Source: CAYMUB01 sp964393545
GTDB taxonomy: Bacteria; Patescibacteriota; Microgenomatia; Daviesbacterales; UBA10151
Length of the DNA stretch: 45,601 nt
Assembly (NCBI GenBank): GCA_964393545.1
Contig: CAYMUB010000023.1
Location: 1-45,601, forward strand
Direction of reading: 5' to 3'
Within the stretch, counting starts at the first letter, position 1. Each line of letters opens with the position of its first letter. Shown here piece after piece: positions 16,143 to 25,339 of this stretch. The position numbers and the translations under genes were made by a program. The notes under the pieces are model-generated. The model did not search any database and was not told the DNA's origin. It saw only the letters and a list, made by a program, of their open reading frames with translations.

Positions 16143-17843
16143 TCACTTTTCAATTAACCAATCTTCTATAAGTAACGCGTCTAGATCACTATTTCTAAAT
16201 GTCCAAAGGGCTGTTTCTAAATTGCCCACCAATGGATATCCATGCAAATTGAAAGAAGTATTAAGTATACCTCCTACTCCTGTAATCTTCTTAAATGCTC
16301 TGATAATACCTCGAAAACCGAGGTTCCAATTATTGACTGCTTGAGGTCTGCCTGTTAAATCATAAGGGTGAAGCCCGGCAATAATCTCCTTTGCCTTCTT
16401 TTTGCTGTCAAACGCCTCAACCATATAAGGGGCAAATCTACTTTTTTTAAAATATCTCCTCATATCTTCTTCCAAAACTGCGGGTGCAAAAGGCATCCAA
16501 AAATCCCTTTGTTTTATAGCAAAATTAATTTTTCTATTTACTCGTAAATTTCTAGGATCTGCCATAATACTTCTATTACCTAATGCCCGCGGCCCCCATT
16601 CATCCCTTCCCGAAAATCTAGCTATGATCTTTCCGTGAACTAATAATTTTGCTACTTCTTCATACGAAACTTTTTTAGCAGAACGTAGCCTGTTGGATTT
16701 AATAAATTCTTCTATTTGATCTTTTGAAAACTCCTGACCATAATACACATTAGTAATATCTACTTTTTTAGCTTGGATATTATTTTTTTGACAATATCTA
16801 TAGTACCCCTCCATTGCAGCACCTACAGCTATCCCCCCATCTTCTGCTGCCGGATAGAAAAAAACATCCTTTACTTCATCAAGCTCTCTTATTAATTTAT
16901 TTAGCTTAACATTTAAAAACGACCCTCCTGCACAAACTACTCTATGTATCCTGGTCTCTTTAATACTATTTTTAACCCATTCTATTACTAATTCCTCAAA
17001 CAGTTTCTGGGTAGCTGCGGCAATATTATCAAATCTGTGTCCTGCTAATGCTTTTTGATAGAATAGCTGCATTTTTTTTAAATAATGTCCGGAAATATTT
17101 TCAAATTCTAAAGGCTTTAGCGGATTAATTCTTACTACCTTCCTTAAGGTATCAATTACTTCATCGTATCTCCCATAGGGAGCAAGACCCATTATTTTAT
17201 ATTCATGCTCCCATCTTTTCATCCCCAAATATGCGGTAATTTCCGAATATAGATTATTCCCTAAACTGTCATAAAAGCTAGTTTCGGCAACTCTTTTAAT
17301 ATTAAAACCAGACCCAATATTAACTGTTGCAGATAAGCCATCTCCCATCCCATCAAGGGTGAGTATTAAAGTTTTATCATTCCATGGTCTTTGGTAATAA
17401 GCACATGCGCCGTGAGCCAGGTGATGCTCGATAAAATTTATTTTTTTATCCCCTATACCCAGCTCATTTAAAACATTAACTATCCCTTTAATTTTTCTAA
17501 ATTTATGCAGTATAAAAATACTGTCTTTAATAAACCATTTTTGATGCATCAGGGGAGAAAATGTTTCTGCTAAAATGTGAAGCTTATTGTTCTCAACTTT
17601 AACGGGATCGTCTAAACGGAGAAGGCTGGCAATTGTAATTAAGTTCACATCTAAAGGACTAATTTTTGCAATTTCAAAAACTTTTTTTATAGACAGGACC
17701 GGAACCCCTGAGTAGTTTTTGATATTATTTAATCTCTCTTCATTGATTGCAGCTACTACCTCTCCATCTTTGATTAAAGCAACTCCGCTGTTGTGCCCAT
17801 CATGAATACCTAAAATAATTACTGGAGTATTTTTTGAAATCAT
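16143..17843 (-). CDS. NodU/CmcH/TobZ-family carbamoyltransferase
   Basis: A 566-residue two-domain protein of full family length. GIHDGHNSGVALIKDGEV and AAINEERLNNIKN open the Kae1-like N-terminal domain; EHHLAHGACAYYQRP has the metal-binding histidines; LILTLDGMGDGLSATV, CAGGSFLNVKLNKLI and FYPAAEDGGIAVGAAMEG are the ATP and carbamoyl-adenylate motifs. The C-terminal domain shows FSGRDEWGPRALGNRSIM and ILNTSFNLHGYPLV. These enzymes use carbamoyl phosphate and ATP to put a carbamoyl group on a sugar hydroxyl (NodU on Nod factor, TobZ on tobramycin). Here it would decorate a glycan residue. It follows the DegT aminotransferase by 4 bases and is convergent with the GT2 at 16140. All motif blocks are intact. 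Confidence 0.92.
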   Translation of the reverse strand: MISKNTPVIILGIHDGHNSGVALIKDGEVVAAINEERLNNIKNYSGVPVLSIKKVFEIAKISPLDVNLITIASLLRLDDPVKVENNKLHILAETFSPLMHQKWFIKDSIFILHKFRKIKGIVNVLNELGIGDKKINFIEHHLAHGACAYYQRPWNDKTLILTLDGMGDGLSATVNIGSGFNIKRVAETSFYDSLGNNLYSEITAYLGMKRWEHEYKIMGLAPYGRYDEVIDTLRKVVRINPLKPLEFENISGHYLKKMQLFYQKALAGHRFDNIAAATQKLFEELVIEWVKNSIKETRIHRVVCAGGSFLNVKLNKLIRELDEVKDVFFYPAAEDGGIAVGAAMEGYYRYCQKNNIQAKKVDITNVYYGQEFSKDQIEEFIKSNRLRSAKKVSYEEVAKLLVHGKIIARFSGRDEWGPRALGNRSIMADPRNLRVNRKINFAIKQRDFWMPFAPAVLEEDMRRYFKKSRFAPYMVEAFDSKKKAKEIIAGLHPYDLTGRPQAVNNWNLGFRGIIRAFKKITGVGGILNTSFNLHGYPLVGNLETALWTFRNSDLDALLIEDWLIEK

Positions 17844-17847
17844 AAAA

Positions 17848-18942
17848 TTACTGCAGGTACTTTAGTTCTTTATTGATTAAACCTATTACCATGTTGACAT
17901 CTTTCATCGCTAAACCGGCATATAAGGGTAAACATAAAATTGTATGAGAAATCTTGGTAGAATGAGGTAGTGATTTAGAATCTGCCTCTATATAAGGAAG
18001 CTCATGGCAGGGAGGGTAAAAATATTTCCTAGCCCTGATATTATTTTTTAACAAAACATCATAAATATGGTTTCTAATTTTTTGGTTAGGAAAGCAAATT
18101 GGAAAATAGGGATATGTGAAACTAGTAAGATTCTTATTCAATTTCTGTAGTCTGAAATGTTTACCGGAAAAAGCTGATAAATATCTTTGGTAAATTTTTT
18201 TTCTCAAATCTATCTTTTTTTCAAAATCCTCTAAAACGCATAGACCCATTATTGCTTCCAGCTCATTCATCTTAGCATTAATCCCAGGTAAAACTACTTT
18301 TTCATAATACTTAATGCCATGATTTCTCATAAGATCAACTTTTTTATGAATTTTCTTATCTTTAGAAATAACAGCACCCCCCTCAGCCGTATGAAAAATC
18401 TTAGCTGCATGGAAACTCAGAGTATTTATATCCCCAAAGTTAAGAAGAGATTTATTTTTGTACTTTACTCCAAAGGCATGAGCTGAATCATAAATTACTT
18501 TCAGGCTATTTTTTTTAGCAATTCTTTCGATCTCCATAACATCACAAGGATTACCGAAAACATGAACAGCTAAAATGGCAGTAGTCTTTTTGGTTATTTT
18601 TTTTTCAATTTCACGGGGATTAATATTAAAAGTTTCAGGATCTATATCAGCAAAGACCGGCTTTAGTCCCTCCCATATTAAAGAATTGGTTGTAGCCGGG
18701 AAAGTGAAAGAGGTAGTTATAACCTCACCTTTTAACTCCAAAGCTTTATAGGCAAGCTGCATCGCAGTTGTCCCATCACTAACAGCTAATAAGTTTTTTA
18801 CTTTAAGATAATTCTCTAACTCCTTTTCTAATTTAATAGAAAACTCACCCTTATTAGTTACCCAATTGTTGGCCCAAATTTTTTTTAGATATTTTATGTA
18901 TTTATCAATTGGAGGGAGGGTTGTTTTTGTTACGTTTATCAT
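17848..18942 (-). CDS. DegT/DnrJ/EryC1/StrS PLP-dependent sugar aminotransferase
   Basis: A 364-residue fold-type I PLP enzyme of normal length. VSDGTTAMQLAYKAL (~57-71) binds the PLP phosphate; TTSFTFPATTNSLIWEGLKP, FADIDPETFNI and VIYDSAHAFGVKY (~150-162, with the Asp that pairs with the pyridine nitrogen) follow; LSFHAAKIFHTAEGGAVI (~178-195) carries the Schiff-base Lys; RNHGI is also typical. The family transfers an amino group, normally from glutamate or glutamine, to a keto nucleotide-sugar. A keto substrate could come from the CapD-like dehydratase (C4 ketone) or from the Gfo/Idh oxidoreductase (C3 ketone, WbpE-like). It is the first gene of a two-gene unit with the carbamoyltransferase. 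A TATAAG 6 bases before ATG 18942 (18954-18949) would give a leaderless message. Confidence 0.92.
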   Translation of the reverse strand: MINVTKTTLPPIDKYIKYLKKIWANNWVTNKGEFSIKLEKELENYLKVKNLLAVSDGTTAMQLAYKALELKGEVITTSFTFPATTNSLIWEGLKPVFADIDPETFNINPREIEKKITKKTTAILAVHVFGNPCDVMEIERIAKKNSLKVIYDSAHAFGVKYKNKSLLNFGDINTLSFHAAKIFHTAEGGAVISKDKKIHKKVDLMRNHGIKYYEKVVLPGINAKMNELEAIMGLCVLEDFEKKIDLRKKIYQRYLSAFSGKHFRLQKLNKNLTSFTYPYFPICFPNQKIRNHIYDVLLKNNIRARKYFYPPCHELPYIEADSKSLPHSTKISHTILCLPLYAGLAMKDVNMVIGLINKELKYLQ

Positions 18943-19004
18943 TATGAACTTATAATTTTCACAATGATATTATCTATTACTCTCTATGTAAAGAAGTTCT
19001 CGTT

Positions 19005-19013
19005 TGTTATAAT
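19005..19013 (+). promoter_or_regulatory. Extended -10 promoter for the methyltransferase gene
   Basis: TGTTATAAT at 19005-19013 is an exact extended -10 (TGnTATAAT). The predicted transcript start is near 19020, 27 bases before ATG 19047. No -35 match is needed for this class and none is seen. There is no Shine-Dalgarno sequence before the ATG, only a T-run. Confidence 0.5.
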
Positions 19014-19046
19014 CCTTCAGGGCTTAATAACAAATTTTTTTATCTA

Positions 19047-19817
19047 ATGAAAATAAAAAACAAACCCCTCCATAACCCAAAAGATGTCTTGAAATATTGG
19101 AATGAAAATCAGGTTGAATCAATGTATGACAAGAATCTACTTAATTTGGAAATAAGATTAATAAAAGGCAATCTTAAAAAAAATTCTACAATTTTAGATG
19201 CCGGGTGCGGGGAAGGGGAAGGAACACTGGAATACTCAAAAATACCGGGAGTAAAAATTCACGCAGTTGATTTTTCTGAAACCAGGCTAAAAAAGGCGGC
19301 CAAAATACTTTCCAAAAGAAGTAATGTTACTTTAAAAAAAGTTGACTTCTTAGGGACTTATTCACTGGGTAATAATTACGACTTTATTGTTTCACAAAGA
19401 TTTTTAATAAATCTCATGGAGTGGAAATTGCAACAACAGGTTTTATTAGATTTTAAGAGTATGCTTAAAAAAAATGGAAAATTAATTATGCTCGAGGGCA
19501 GCTTAAATGGAGTCGCAACATTAAATAAATTAAGAGCAGTATTTGGACTAAATCCCATCCCGGTTAAATGGCATAATTTATTTTTTAACGATAAAACTCT
19601 TATTAGCTTTATGAGGAAGAATAATTTCATACTTGTTAAGGAAAGTGGTTTAGGTGAATATTTTATGCTCACCCGGGGACTCAGGCCTATTTTTGAAAAA
19701 AAACTTAATTGGAATTCTAAATTCAATCAAATAGCAAGTTCTCCTGAGGTAAAAGATATCTTAAAATTAGGATCAAATTGTTCCAGACTAAAATTGTGGA
19801 CATTTAAAAAAGTTTAA
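19047..19817 (+). CDS. Class I SAM-dependent methyltransferase
   Basis: A 256-residue protein. ILDAGCGEGEGTLEYS (~48-63) is motif I that binds S-adenosylmethionine; IHAVDFSETRLKKA supplies the acidic residue at the end of strand 2; FIVSQRFLINLMEW is in the place of motif IV/post-I; LKKNGKLIMLEGSLNG is the post-motif III strand. The family covers O-, N- and C-methylation; in this locus it most likely methylates a sugar of the glycan. The stop lies inside the 3' end of the convergent GT2 (14-base tail-to-tail overlap). It is a single-gene unit, divergent from the aminotransferase operon. Substrate unknown. Confidence 0.83.
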   Translation: MKIKNKPLHNPKDVLKYWNENQVESMYDKNLLNLEIRLIKGNLKKNSTILDAGCGEGEGTLEYSKIPGVKIHAVDFSETRLKKAAKILSKRSNVTLKKVDFLGTYSLGNNYDFIVSQRFLINLMEWKLQQQVLLDFKSMLKKNGKLIMLEGSLNGVATLNKLRAVFGLNPIPVKWHNLFFNDKTLISFMRKNNFILVKESGLGEYFMLTRGLRPIFEKKLNWNSKFNQIASSPEVKDILKLGSNCSRLKLWTFKKV

Positions 19818-20685
19818 GCCGGGTTTTTTTAAGACTATACAGATAAATTGCTGCCATACTTACTTTAATCAGAAGGAAAAGTAAATATAGTGGCATTCTT
19901 AAAAGAAGCATTCTCCATTTTCCTTTTTCTACAAAAATCCAAAATAGACGATAAAAAGGGTCGTATTGTTTTTGAACAATATCTTTATAAATTTTCAAAC
20001 TTTTCCTTCTCCATTTTTTTTTATAAATTTCTCCCCCCATACTATAGATTGTTTTTTTTGTTGTAAATTGGTAGAAGTTTAAGTTCTCTTCGTGATGATA
20101 AACATAATCCTCTATGTAATCAAATTTAGCACCAATTATTCTTAATTGATTGGTCAAATCCCAATCACCGGGACCCGCGTTCAAAGCAGGATCATACTGT
20201 TTTTCTGTTTGCCAAAAAACACCCTTTTTGATAATTCTGACAGCAGCTATTACTGAATTTCTATAAAACTTTTCCTCAAAATTTCTGATTTTATTTAATA
20301 AATACCCCCGAGCTACAATTTTATAAACAACATACCAAGCATCTATGTCTCTTTTGATAGAGCTAACTTTTACAAAATTCTCTATCAGCTTAGGACTTAA
20401 CTCAATATCATGGTCTAATATGAATATATAATCACCTTTAGTATTTTTTGCTCCTTTATTGACCTGATTACAGGTTTGAGGAGGACTACCTTCTACCTTT
20501 ACTACCTTCGCACCATACTTTTTTGCCAGTCTTTTTACCTTAACTCCACCATTATTATCAGCTATAATTACCTCATAAAAACTCTTTGGACATGTTTGAC
20601 TAGCTATGCTTTTTAACGCAATCTCTACTATACTATAAGAAGCGTAATATGTTGGGATTATTATTGAAACAATAGGTTTTGTCAT
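19804..20685 (-). CDS. GT2 glycosyltransferase
   Basis: A 293-residue GT-A protein. SIIIPTYYASYSIVEIALKS (~6-25), VIIADNN (~39-45), KRLAKKYGAKVV and the metal site FILDHDIELSP (~92-102, DHD in place of DxD) are GT2 features. GPGDWDLTNQLRIIG (~170-184) is the ED/GDWDL block that positions the acceptor, and YHHEE follows. The C-terminal ~40 residues contain a hydrophobic stretch (LLLRMPLYLLFLLIKVSMAA) that may tether it to the membrane. It ends the 23447-to-19804 operon and overlaps the upstream methyltransferase by ATGA. It resembles the GT2 at 22614 in overall plan, so the two may extend the same chain. Acceptor unknown. Confidence 0.85.
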   Translation of the reverse strand: MTKPIVSIIIPTYYASYSIVEIALKSIASQTCPKSFYEVIIADNNGGVKVKRLAKKYGAKVVKVEGSPPQTCNQVNKGAKNTKGDYIFILDHDIELSPKLIENFVKVSSIKRDIDAWYVVYKIVARGYLLNKIRNFEEKFYRNSVIAAVRIIKKGVFWQTEKQYDPALNAGPGDWDLTNQLRIIGAKFDYIEDYVYHHEENLNFYQFTTKKTIYSMGGEIYKKKWRRKSLKIYKDIVQKQYDPFYRLFWIFVEKGKWRMLLLRMPLYLLFLLIKVSMAAIYLYSLKKTRLKLF

Positions 20686-21509
20686 TTAGTAGATGCTTTT
20701 TTGGCTTTTATAAAAATAGCTACACCTTCTTCCATTGGAAATAAATCATTTAGCTTATCTAATAAATTAACTAATTTAAAACCTAAATTGATAAGTAGTG
20801 GTTGCTTATTATTTTTGAATTTATTCAGGCCCTTAGAAATCGCGGAGGGTAATTTGTTTGTATAAAAAAGCTTAGCTATCAAATTTACAATGTAATGATT
20901 AAATGGTAAGCACCAGAAAGTCAGAGACTTACATATCTCTACTTTAAAACCTGGCTCCCCTACTAAATTTCTTATCTTACCTTTTTTATATAGTCTTGTA
21001 TGTTGATTCCAAATTCCCGCCCAAAAGCCCTTTTCAATATGGGTTCCAAAAAGATGCTGCAAAATCCAATTGATCGGATCCCATAAAAAAGGGTACTCAA
21101 TATTACAAGTAGTTAAAGCAAAAATACCACCGGGTTTTAAAACTCTATATACTTCACTTAAAACTATCTTCTCATCTTGTACATGCTCAATGACCTCACT
21201 CATTAGGATTTTATCAAAAGAATTTGTGGAAAAGGGTAATTTAGCTGCATCCGCAAAATTCAATCTAACTCTATTATCATCTATAAATTTCTTTGCATCC
21301 GCTAACGCCAGTTTATCATTATCAATTCCTGTTAAGGTAATTTTTTTACCTAACCTATTCAGCAGGCTTAAATAATAACCATTCCCGCAGCCAACCTCTA
21401 AAACTTTATCCCCATCTTTAAGTTCCAAACAAAGTACTATATTTCTTGCCCTTCTTTTTAATGCCATATCTCCAACTGTTACCAAAGATTGATCCAATCT
21501 ATTCTCCAT
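20682..21509 (-). CDS. Class I SAM-dependent methyltransferase
   Basis: About 275 residues from the chosen start ATG 21509. The frame opens at 21581, but that start would overlap the preceding GT4 gene by 83 bases; ATG 21533 has an AAAGGAGA 13-14 bases upstream and is an alternative; 21509 leaves an 11-base overlap. VLEVGCGNGYYLSLLNRLG is motif I, LTGIDNDKLALADAK gives the acidic residue of strand 2, LNFADAAKLPFSTNSFDKIL and MSEVIEHVQDEKIVLSEVYR match motifs II and post-I, and LKPGGIFALTT is motif III. The C-terminal half (~150-275) is variable and holds aromatic segments that could bind a lipid-linked glycan. Probably a glycan O-methyltransferase; substrate not known. Confidence 0.83.
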   Translation of the reverse strand: MENRLDQSLVTVGDMALKRRARNIVLCLELKDGDKVLEVGCGNGYYLSLLNRLGKKITLTGIDNDKLALADAKKFIDDNRVRLNFADAAKLPFSTNSFDKILMSEVIEHVQDEKIVLSEVYRVLKPGGIFALTTCNIEYPFLWDPINWILQHLFGTHIEKGFWAGIWNQHTRLYKKGKIRNLVGEPGFKVEICKSLTFWCLPFNHYIVNLIAKLFYTNKLPSAISKGLNKFKNNKQPLLINLGFKLVNLLDKLNDLFPMEEGVAIFIKAKKASTK

Positions 21510-22617
21510 AGGCTTCAATAATTTTTTCCGCATTTTTTTCAGAGTATCTCCTTTCAGCAAATTTACGACAATTTTTAGCAAGCTTTTTTAGTTCTCTTTT
21601 AGATTTGTAAAAAAAATCTATTGTTTCTTTAATGTTTTCTGGACTTATATCTATAACCTTGCCTACTGTCTCATCTAAAGCTTCTGGAATAGCTCCTCTT
21701 CTGGCACCTATTACTGGTTTTCCACAAGCCAGGGACTCCAGTATAACTCTCCCAAATCCTTCTTCAGAGACAGAGGGGACTATCAATAAGTCTGAACCGC
21801 TATAATATAAAGGAAGGTCATCTGAATCAATGCTTTCTATAAAATCCATGTTTGGTAATTTTCTTGCTACTTCCTTAACTTCACCTTCCAAAGGACCTGA
21901 GCCAATAATTTTCAGGTTTATTTCTTTATCCCACATTTTAAATGATTCCAACAACTCCCTTATTCCTTTTTCAGGTACCAATCTTCCTACAAATAAAACA
22001 ATGAATTTCTCTTTCCACTTTAATTTATTTTTAGCACCTGCAACTTTATTAAATTTCTCTAAATCAATCCAATAAGTGAAAGTTTTGATTTTTGCTTTAG
22101 TAATTCCTAAAGACTCAATTTCTAACGCTGCTTGTTTCGATAAACCCAAACAACAATTAGCATTTTTGAATATGAATTTCACAAATTCTCTATATATCCC
22201 TTTTTTTGGAAAACTATAAATACTGTGCGTTGAAATAATAATTTTTTTTCCAAAAATCTTTCCCCAAAATACTCCCGCAGATCCTGCCACCAAACCATGA
22301 GCGTGGATAACATCCGGGTTATCAAAGATTATAAAAAAGGGGGTCATGAAAAATAATCCTGGCAAAAGATAAAGAAATTCTAATGCGGGATGTCGTATTA
22401 ATTTATAGAATAGACCTGGGAACCAGGGTATTCTAATTATTTTTAAGAAAGGCTGCTTTTCATAAATTTTTGAGGAAACTTTGGTAGTTAAAGGTTTATA
22501 AGTAAGTACAAAAACTTCCCAGCCTCTTTTCGTTAAAGTATTAACTAAATCAGTTAAATGAGTCTCAACCCCACCAATGTTTGGCCTAAAATGGGCACTA
22601 ATCTGCAATATTTTCAA
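21499..22617 (-). CDS. GT4-family (GT-B) glycosyltransferase
   Basis: A 372-residue retaining GT-B enzyme. The N-terminal domain opens with KILQISAHFRPNIGGVETH (Gly-rich loop), followed by VIHAHGLVAGSAGVF and IISTHSIYSF. The C-terminal domain has LFVGRLVPEKGIRELLES (~207-224), LKIIGSGPLEGEV and the EX7E motif in SVSEEGFGRVILESLACGKP (~278-297). The start codon is TTG (22617-22615): it overlaps the stop of the upstream GT2 as TTGA, a GGAAGGG sits about 13 bases upstream, and no nearer ATG preserves the first strand. It adds a sugar from a nucleotide donor to the growing lipid-linked chain in the cytoplasm. Donor and linkage cannot be read from sequence. Confidence 0.92.
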   Translation of the reverse strand: MKILQISAHFRPNIGGVETHLTDLVNTLTKRGWEVFVLTYKPLTTKVSSKIYEKQPFLKIIRIPWFPGLFYKLIRHPALEFLYLLPGLFFMTPFFIIFDNPDVIHAHGLVAGSAGVFWGKIFGKKIIISTHSIYSFPKKGIYREFVKFIFKNANCCLGLSKQAALEIESLGITKAKIKTFTYWIDLEKFNKVAGAKNKLKWKEKFIVLFVGRLVPEKGIRELLESFKMWDKEINLKIIGSGPLEGEVKEVARKLPNMDFIESIDSDDLPLYYSGSDLLIVPSVSEEGFGRVILESLACGKPVIGARRGAIPEALDETVGKVIDISPENIKETIDFFYKSKRELKKLAKNCRKFAERRYSEKNAEKIIEAYGE

Positions 22618-23447
22618 AACTTTTTTACCCTTCCGTAAAGGTAGCCAAACCCCCCAGCGATAATTTCCAAAGACAACATTATAAACATCCCTATGGAAAG
22701 TATTGGGTGCTTAAGAAGCCTATCAAACCCCTTATAAAACACTGGCCTTAAAAAATAAATAGTTTTAGGACTAATAAGAGACATATTATGTTTTGATAAA
22801 TACCGATGGCTTTTTAATCCGTAATAGAATTTTTTTTTTGCCAGGTCCAGTACTGAAGAAATTCTTTCATGATGGAAAATCAATTCTGCAGTTAGGTCAA
22901 CTTTATACCCCATTTTTTTTATCCTATCTGTCAAATCCCAATCTTCAGGACCTGTAATGGACTCATCATATCCTCCGGCTAAATCAAATACCCTTATAGG
23001 GAAAAATCTTGCTGCATCGGTAGTCTCATCACCTTTATCGTTGTAAAATGATCTCTCAAAAGCCTTTACCTTTTCCCAAAAAGAGTTGGCAATTGATTTC
23101 TCTAAAATGGTTATAGCTCCAATTCTCTTGCTACTTTGGACTAATCTAATACATTCTCTAACAACATCTTTTGATAATTCCATATCAGCATCCAAAAAAA
23201 GAAGGTATTTGCCCTTGGCCATTTTTGCTCCATAATTTCTCTGTGCACTTCTTTCCGGTCCAAAATTGTAAACCTTAACACCAAGTTTTTTGCCAATTTC
23301 TACAGTCTTATCTTTCGAATTATTATCAATCAAAATAATTTCTATTTCTTTGAAAGTCTGCCTTTTTATAGAACGGACTAATCTCCCAATTGCATCTTCT
23401 TCGTTTTTTGTAGTAATAATTACTGACACAAGTTGGTTTGTTTGCAT
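22614..23447 (-). CDS. GT2 glycosyltransferase
   Basis: A 277-residue protein, first gene of the four-gene minus operon to 19804. VSVIITTKNEEDAIGRLVR (~7-25), IILIDNNSKDKT (~36-47), RNYGAKMAKGKYLLFLDADM (~69-88; metal-binding DAD), then a GPEDWDLTDRIKKMG block (~167-181) and FHHERIS. The C-terminal ~25 residues are hydrophobic and probably a membrane anchor. The motif set is that of inverting GT2 enzymes such as WaaE or rhamnosyl transferases; donor unknown. ATG 23447 follows an AT-rich 68-base divergent gap with a weak TAGTAT -10. Confidence 0.88.
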   Translation of the reverse strand: MQTNQLVSVIITTKNEEDAIGRLVRSIKRQTFKEIEIILIDNNSKDKTVEIGKKLGVKVYNFGPERSAQRNYGAKMAKGKYLLFLDADMELSKDVVRECIRLVQSSKRIGAITILEKSIANSFWEKVKAFERSFYNDKGDETTDAARFFPIRVFDLAGGYDESITGPEDWDLTDRIKKMGYKVDLTAELIFHHERISSVLDLAKKKFYYGLKSHRYLSKHNMSLISPKTIYFLRPVFYKGFDRLLKHPILSIGMFIMLSLEIIAGGFGYLYGRVKKF

Positions 23448-23515
23448 AATTTGAACTAAATACTACCATAACGCATATTGCTTTTGAATTACAAAACGTG
23501 TAGTTTTTACCTTAG

Positions 23516-25339
23516 ATGAAACTGTGGTTACAATTTCTTATAGTTTTTTTGGTTGGGCTAGTTGTATTTTTTCCAACTTTTAATTTATCTTTATATGGAG
23601 ATGATTGGCTAGTTTTTTGGAGATATGATTCTTTCTTTCCCTCCTCCCAAGCTTCAAGTGGTTTAGATTATCTAAAACATTTTCTCACACGTTATGGATC
23701 ACAAGATATTTTAATGGGTTTTTTAAGATCAATTTATGGTTATGCGTCGCAATATTACTATTTGACCTCATTTATTTTAAGAATTTTAGCTGCCTTTTCT
23801 CTTTATCCACTTGTTTTCTATCTTACTAAAAATAAATTGGCCACACTTTTTGCCATGCTATTTTTTTCTGTTACCACTATTGGACTTGAAACTACTGAAT
23901 ATATTTCTCATATTACTTCCTATATTGGTCTTATATTCTTTAATTTATTTCTTTACTTCTTTCTTAGGTCACGGGAAAAAAATGAGGGTAAAAAACTATT
24001 TTATTCAGGTTTGTTTTTCTATTTAACTTTTGTAATTGTGCCCATCCGAATGACCGGATTACTACCCTTTATTATTTTCATAGAAATTTTTTGGATAGTG
24101 CAAAATTTCAACAAAAGAATTATTACCGAAGGAGTTTCGCGTTTGTTTACTATTTTCTTAATTTTTCTGTTTATTAACACAACCGGGAAACCTTTCTTCT
24201 TTCCCTCCCATGGAGGAGATACAAAATCTGACTCAAGTATATTTCTACTCAATCAAACAACGGATTCGTTATTTAATATACAAAAACAACTGGAAGACCA
24301 ACAATTTGGATTCCTATCTTACCCGATTATTTCATTTGGTAGTATGTTTATACCGGATAGTGCTATTAAGGATTTCTCAGCAATTCCCTCCCAGTTTCAG
24401 TTGTTTATCTTGACACTACTTGTTTACTGTTTATTTGTGACAATAGCTTTAGCTATTACAAATTGTATTTTTGTAAAAAAATCTAATTTTTATAAACTAA
24501 TTTTGTTTCCAACAGCATTATGGAGCTTAATTTCATCTATAATCTATTTAGCCAACCAGACAGCATTCCCAAATCTTAAATTTTTCATTTTACTTCTTGT
24601 TGGTGGATACGTGGCGATATTGGGTTTATATTTACTTTATAAATTCTACAATAATCATCTGGTGTCCCAAGCACTCCTCACATCCTTAAGTTGGTCATTA
24701 GCTTCTTTTTTTATGCCCTGGTTTTGGAGTCCAACTTTTCTGTTGACTACTTATCACAGGTACTTGATTGGCTCGGCAGTAGGAATCAGTCTATTTCTAG
24801 CAACCATCATATCTTTAGCAAAAAGTGTAAAACACCGGAAGGTTGTTCTATTTTCATTTCTAATATTATTATTCATTCACATCGGAACAAGCAGTACTCA
24901 CATAAGAAGATTACTAATTAATCATAATCAGCAAAATAGTGATAAGATCTGGGCCGCTATGCCTCATATACCAGAAGTTGGTAAAAGTATGGAGCCCTTG
25001 GTATTTTATTTTGAAGGGGATGGTACAAATGGAGCAATACTAAACGATACAATTACCTTTGGATTTCCATTTCATATGGGACTTCAATATGGAATTTCTG
25101 ATGAAAATAATAATCCTCTCTCAATGATTGAGTGGAAAGATGTAGAATCTGCAGTTTTAGATGGAAAATCATTCTCACCCCATTATAAGGGTCAGATATT
25201 GGATCCAATTTCAACTGAAAGGGTTTATGCTTTTCGCCTTCAAGGTAAAGATAATTTAATAAACATAACTGATATTACCAGAGAGAAATTAGTGAATCTT
25301 TTAAAGAATAAGCAGAGCTTTTCTTCGAATAGACAATGA
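23516..25339 (+). CDS. GT-C-like membrane protein, tandem paralogue 1
   Basis: A 607-residue protein with about twelve membrane helices and a C-terminal soluble tail of ~120 residues. Shared family blocks: LSLYGDDWLVFWRYD (~24-38, the acidic pair of the first external loop), RYGSQDILMGF, ILRILAAFSLYPLVF (~86-100), VPIRMTGLLPF, YHRYLIGSAVGISLFLA (~410-427) and the tail motif VYAFRLQGKDNLINIT (~569-584). It is clearly a duplicate of the next gene, with roughly every second residue identical over the first 200. They overlap by ATGA, so both are made together. The GDDW loop fits GT-C transferases that take a sugar from a polyprenyl-phosphate; no named Pfam family is assigned with confidence. Divergent from the GT2 at 23447. 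Confidence 0.68.
   Translation: MKLWLQFLIVFLVGLVVFFPTFNLSLYGDDWLVFWRYDSFFPSSQASSGLDYLKHFLTRYGSQDILMGFLRSIYGYASQYYYLTSFILRILAAFSLYPLVFYLTKNKLATLFAMLFFSVTTIGLETTEYISHITSYIGLIFFNLFLYFFLRSREKNEGKKLFYSGLFFYLTFVIVPIRMTGLLPFIIFIEIFWIVQNFNKRIITEGVSRLFTIFLIFLFINTTGKPFFFPSHGGDTKSDSSIFLLNQTTDSLFNIQKQLEDQQFGFLSYPIISFGSMFIPDSAIKDFSAIPSQFQLFILTLLVYCLFVTIALAITNCIFVKKSNFYKLILFPTALWSLISSIIYLANQTAFPNLKFFILLLVGGYVAILGLYLLYKFYNNHLVSQALLTSLSWSLASFFMPWFWSPTFLLTTYHRYLIGSAVGISLFLATIISLAKSVKHRKVVLFSFLILLFIHIGTSSTHIRRLLINHNQQNSDKIWAAMPHIPEVGKSMEPLVFYFEGDGTNGAILNDTITFGFPFHMGLQYGISDENNNPLSMIEWKDVESAVLDGKSFSPHYKGQILDPISTERVYAFRLQGKDNLINITDITREKLVNLLKNKQSFSSNRQ

Noticed and set aside
21510..21581. Longest start of the methyltransferase at 20682
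   Set aside because: Needs an 83-base overlap with the GT4 gene; shorter starts at 21533 or 21509 fit better.
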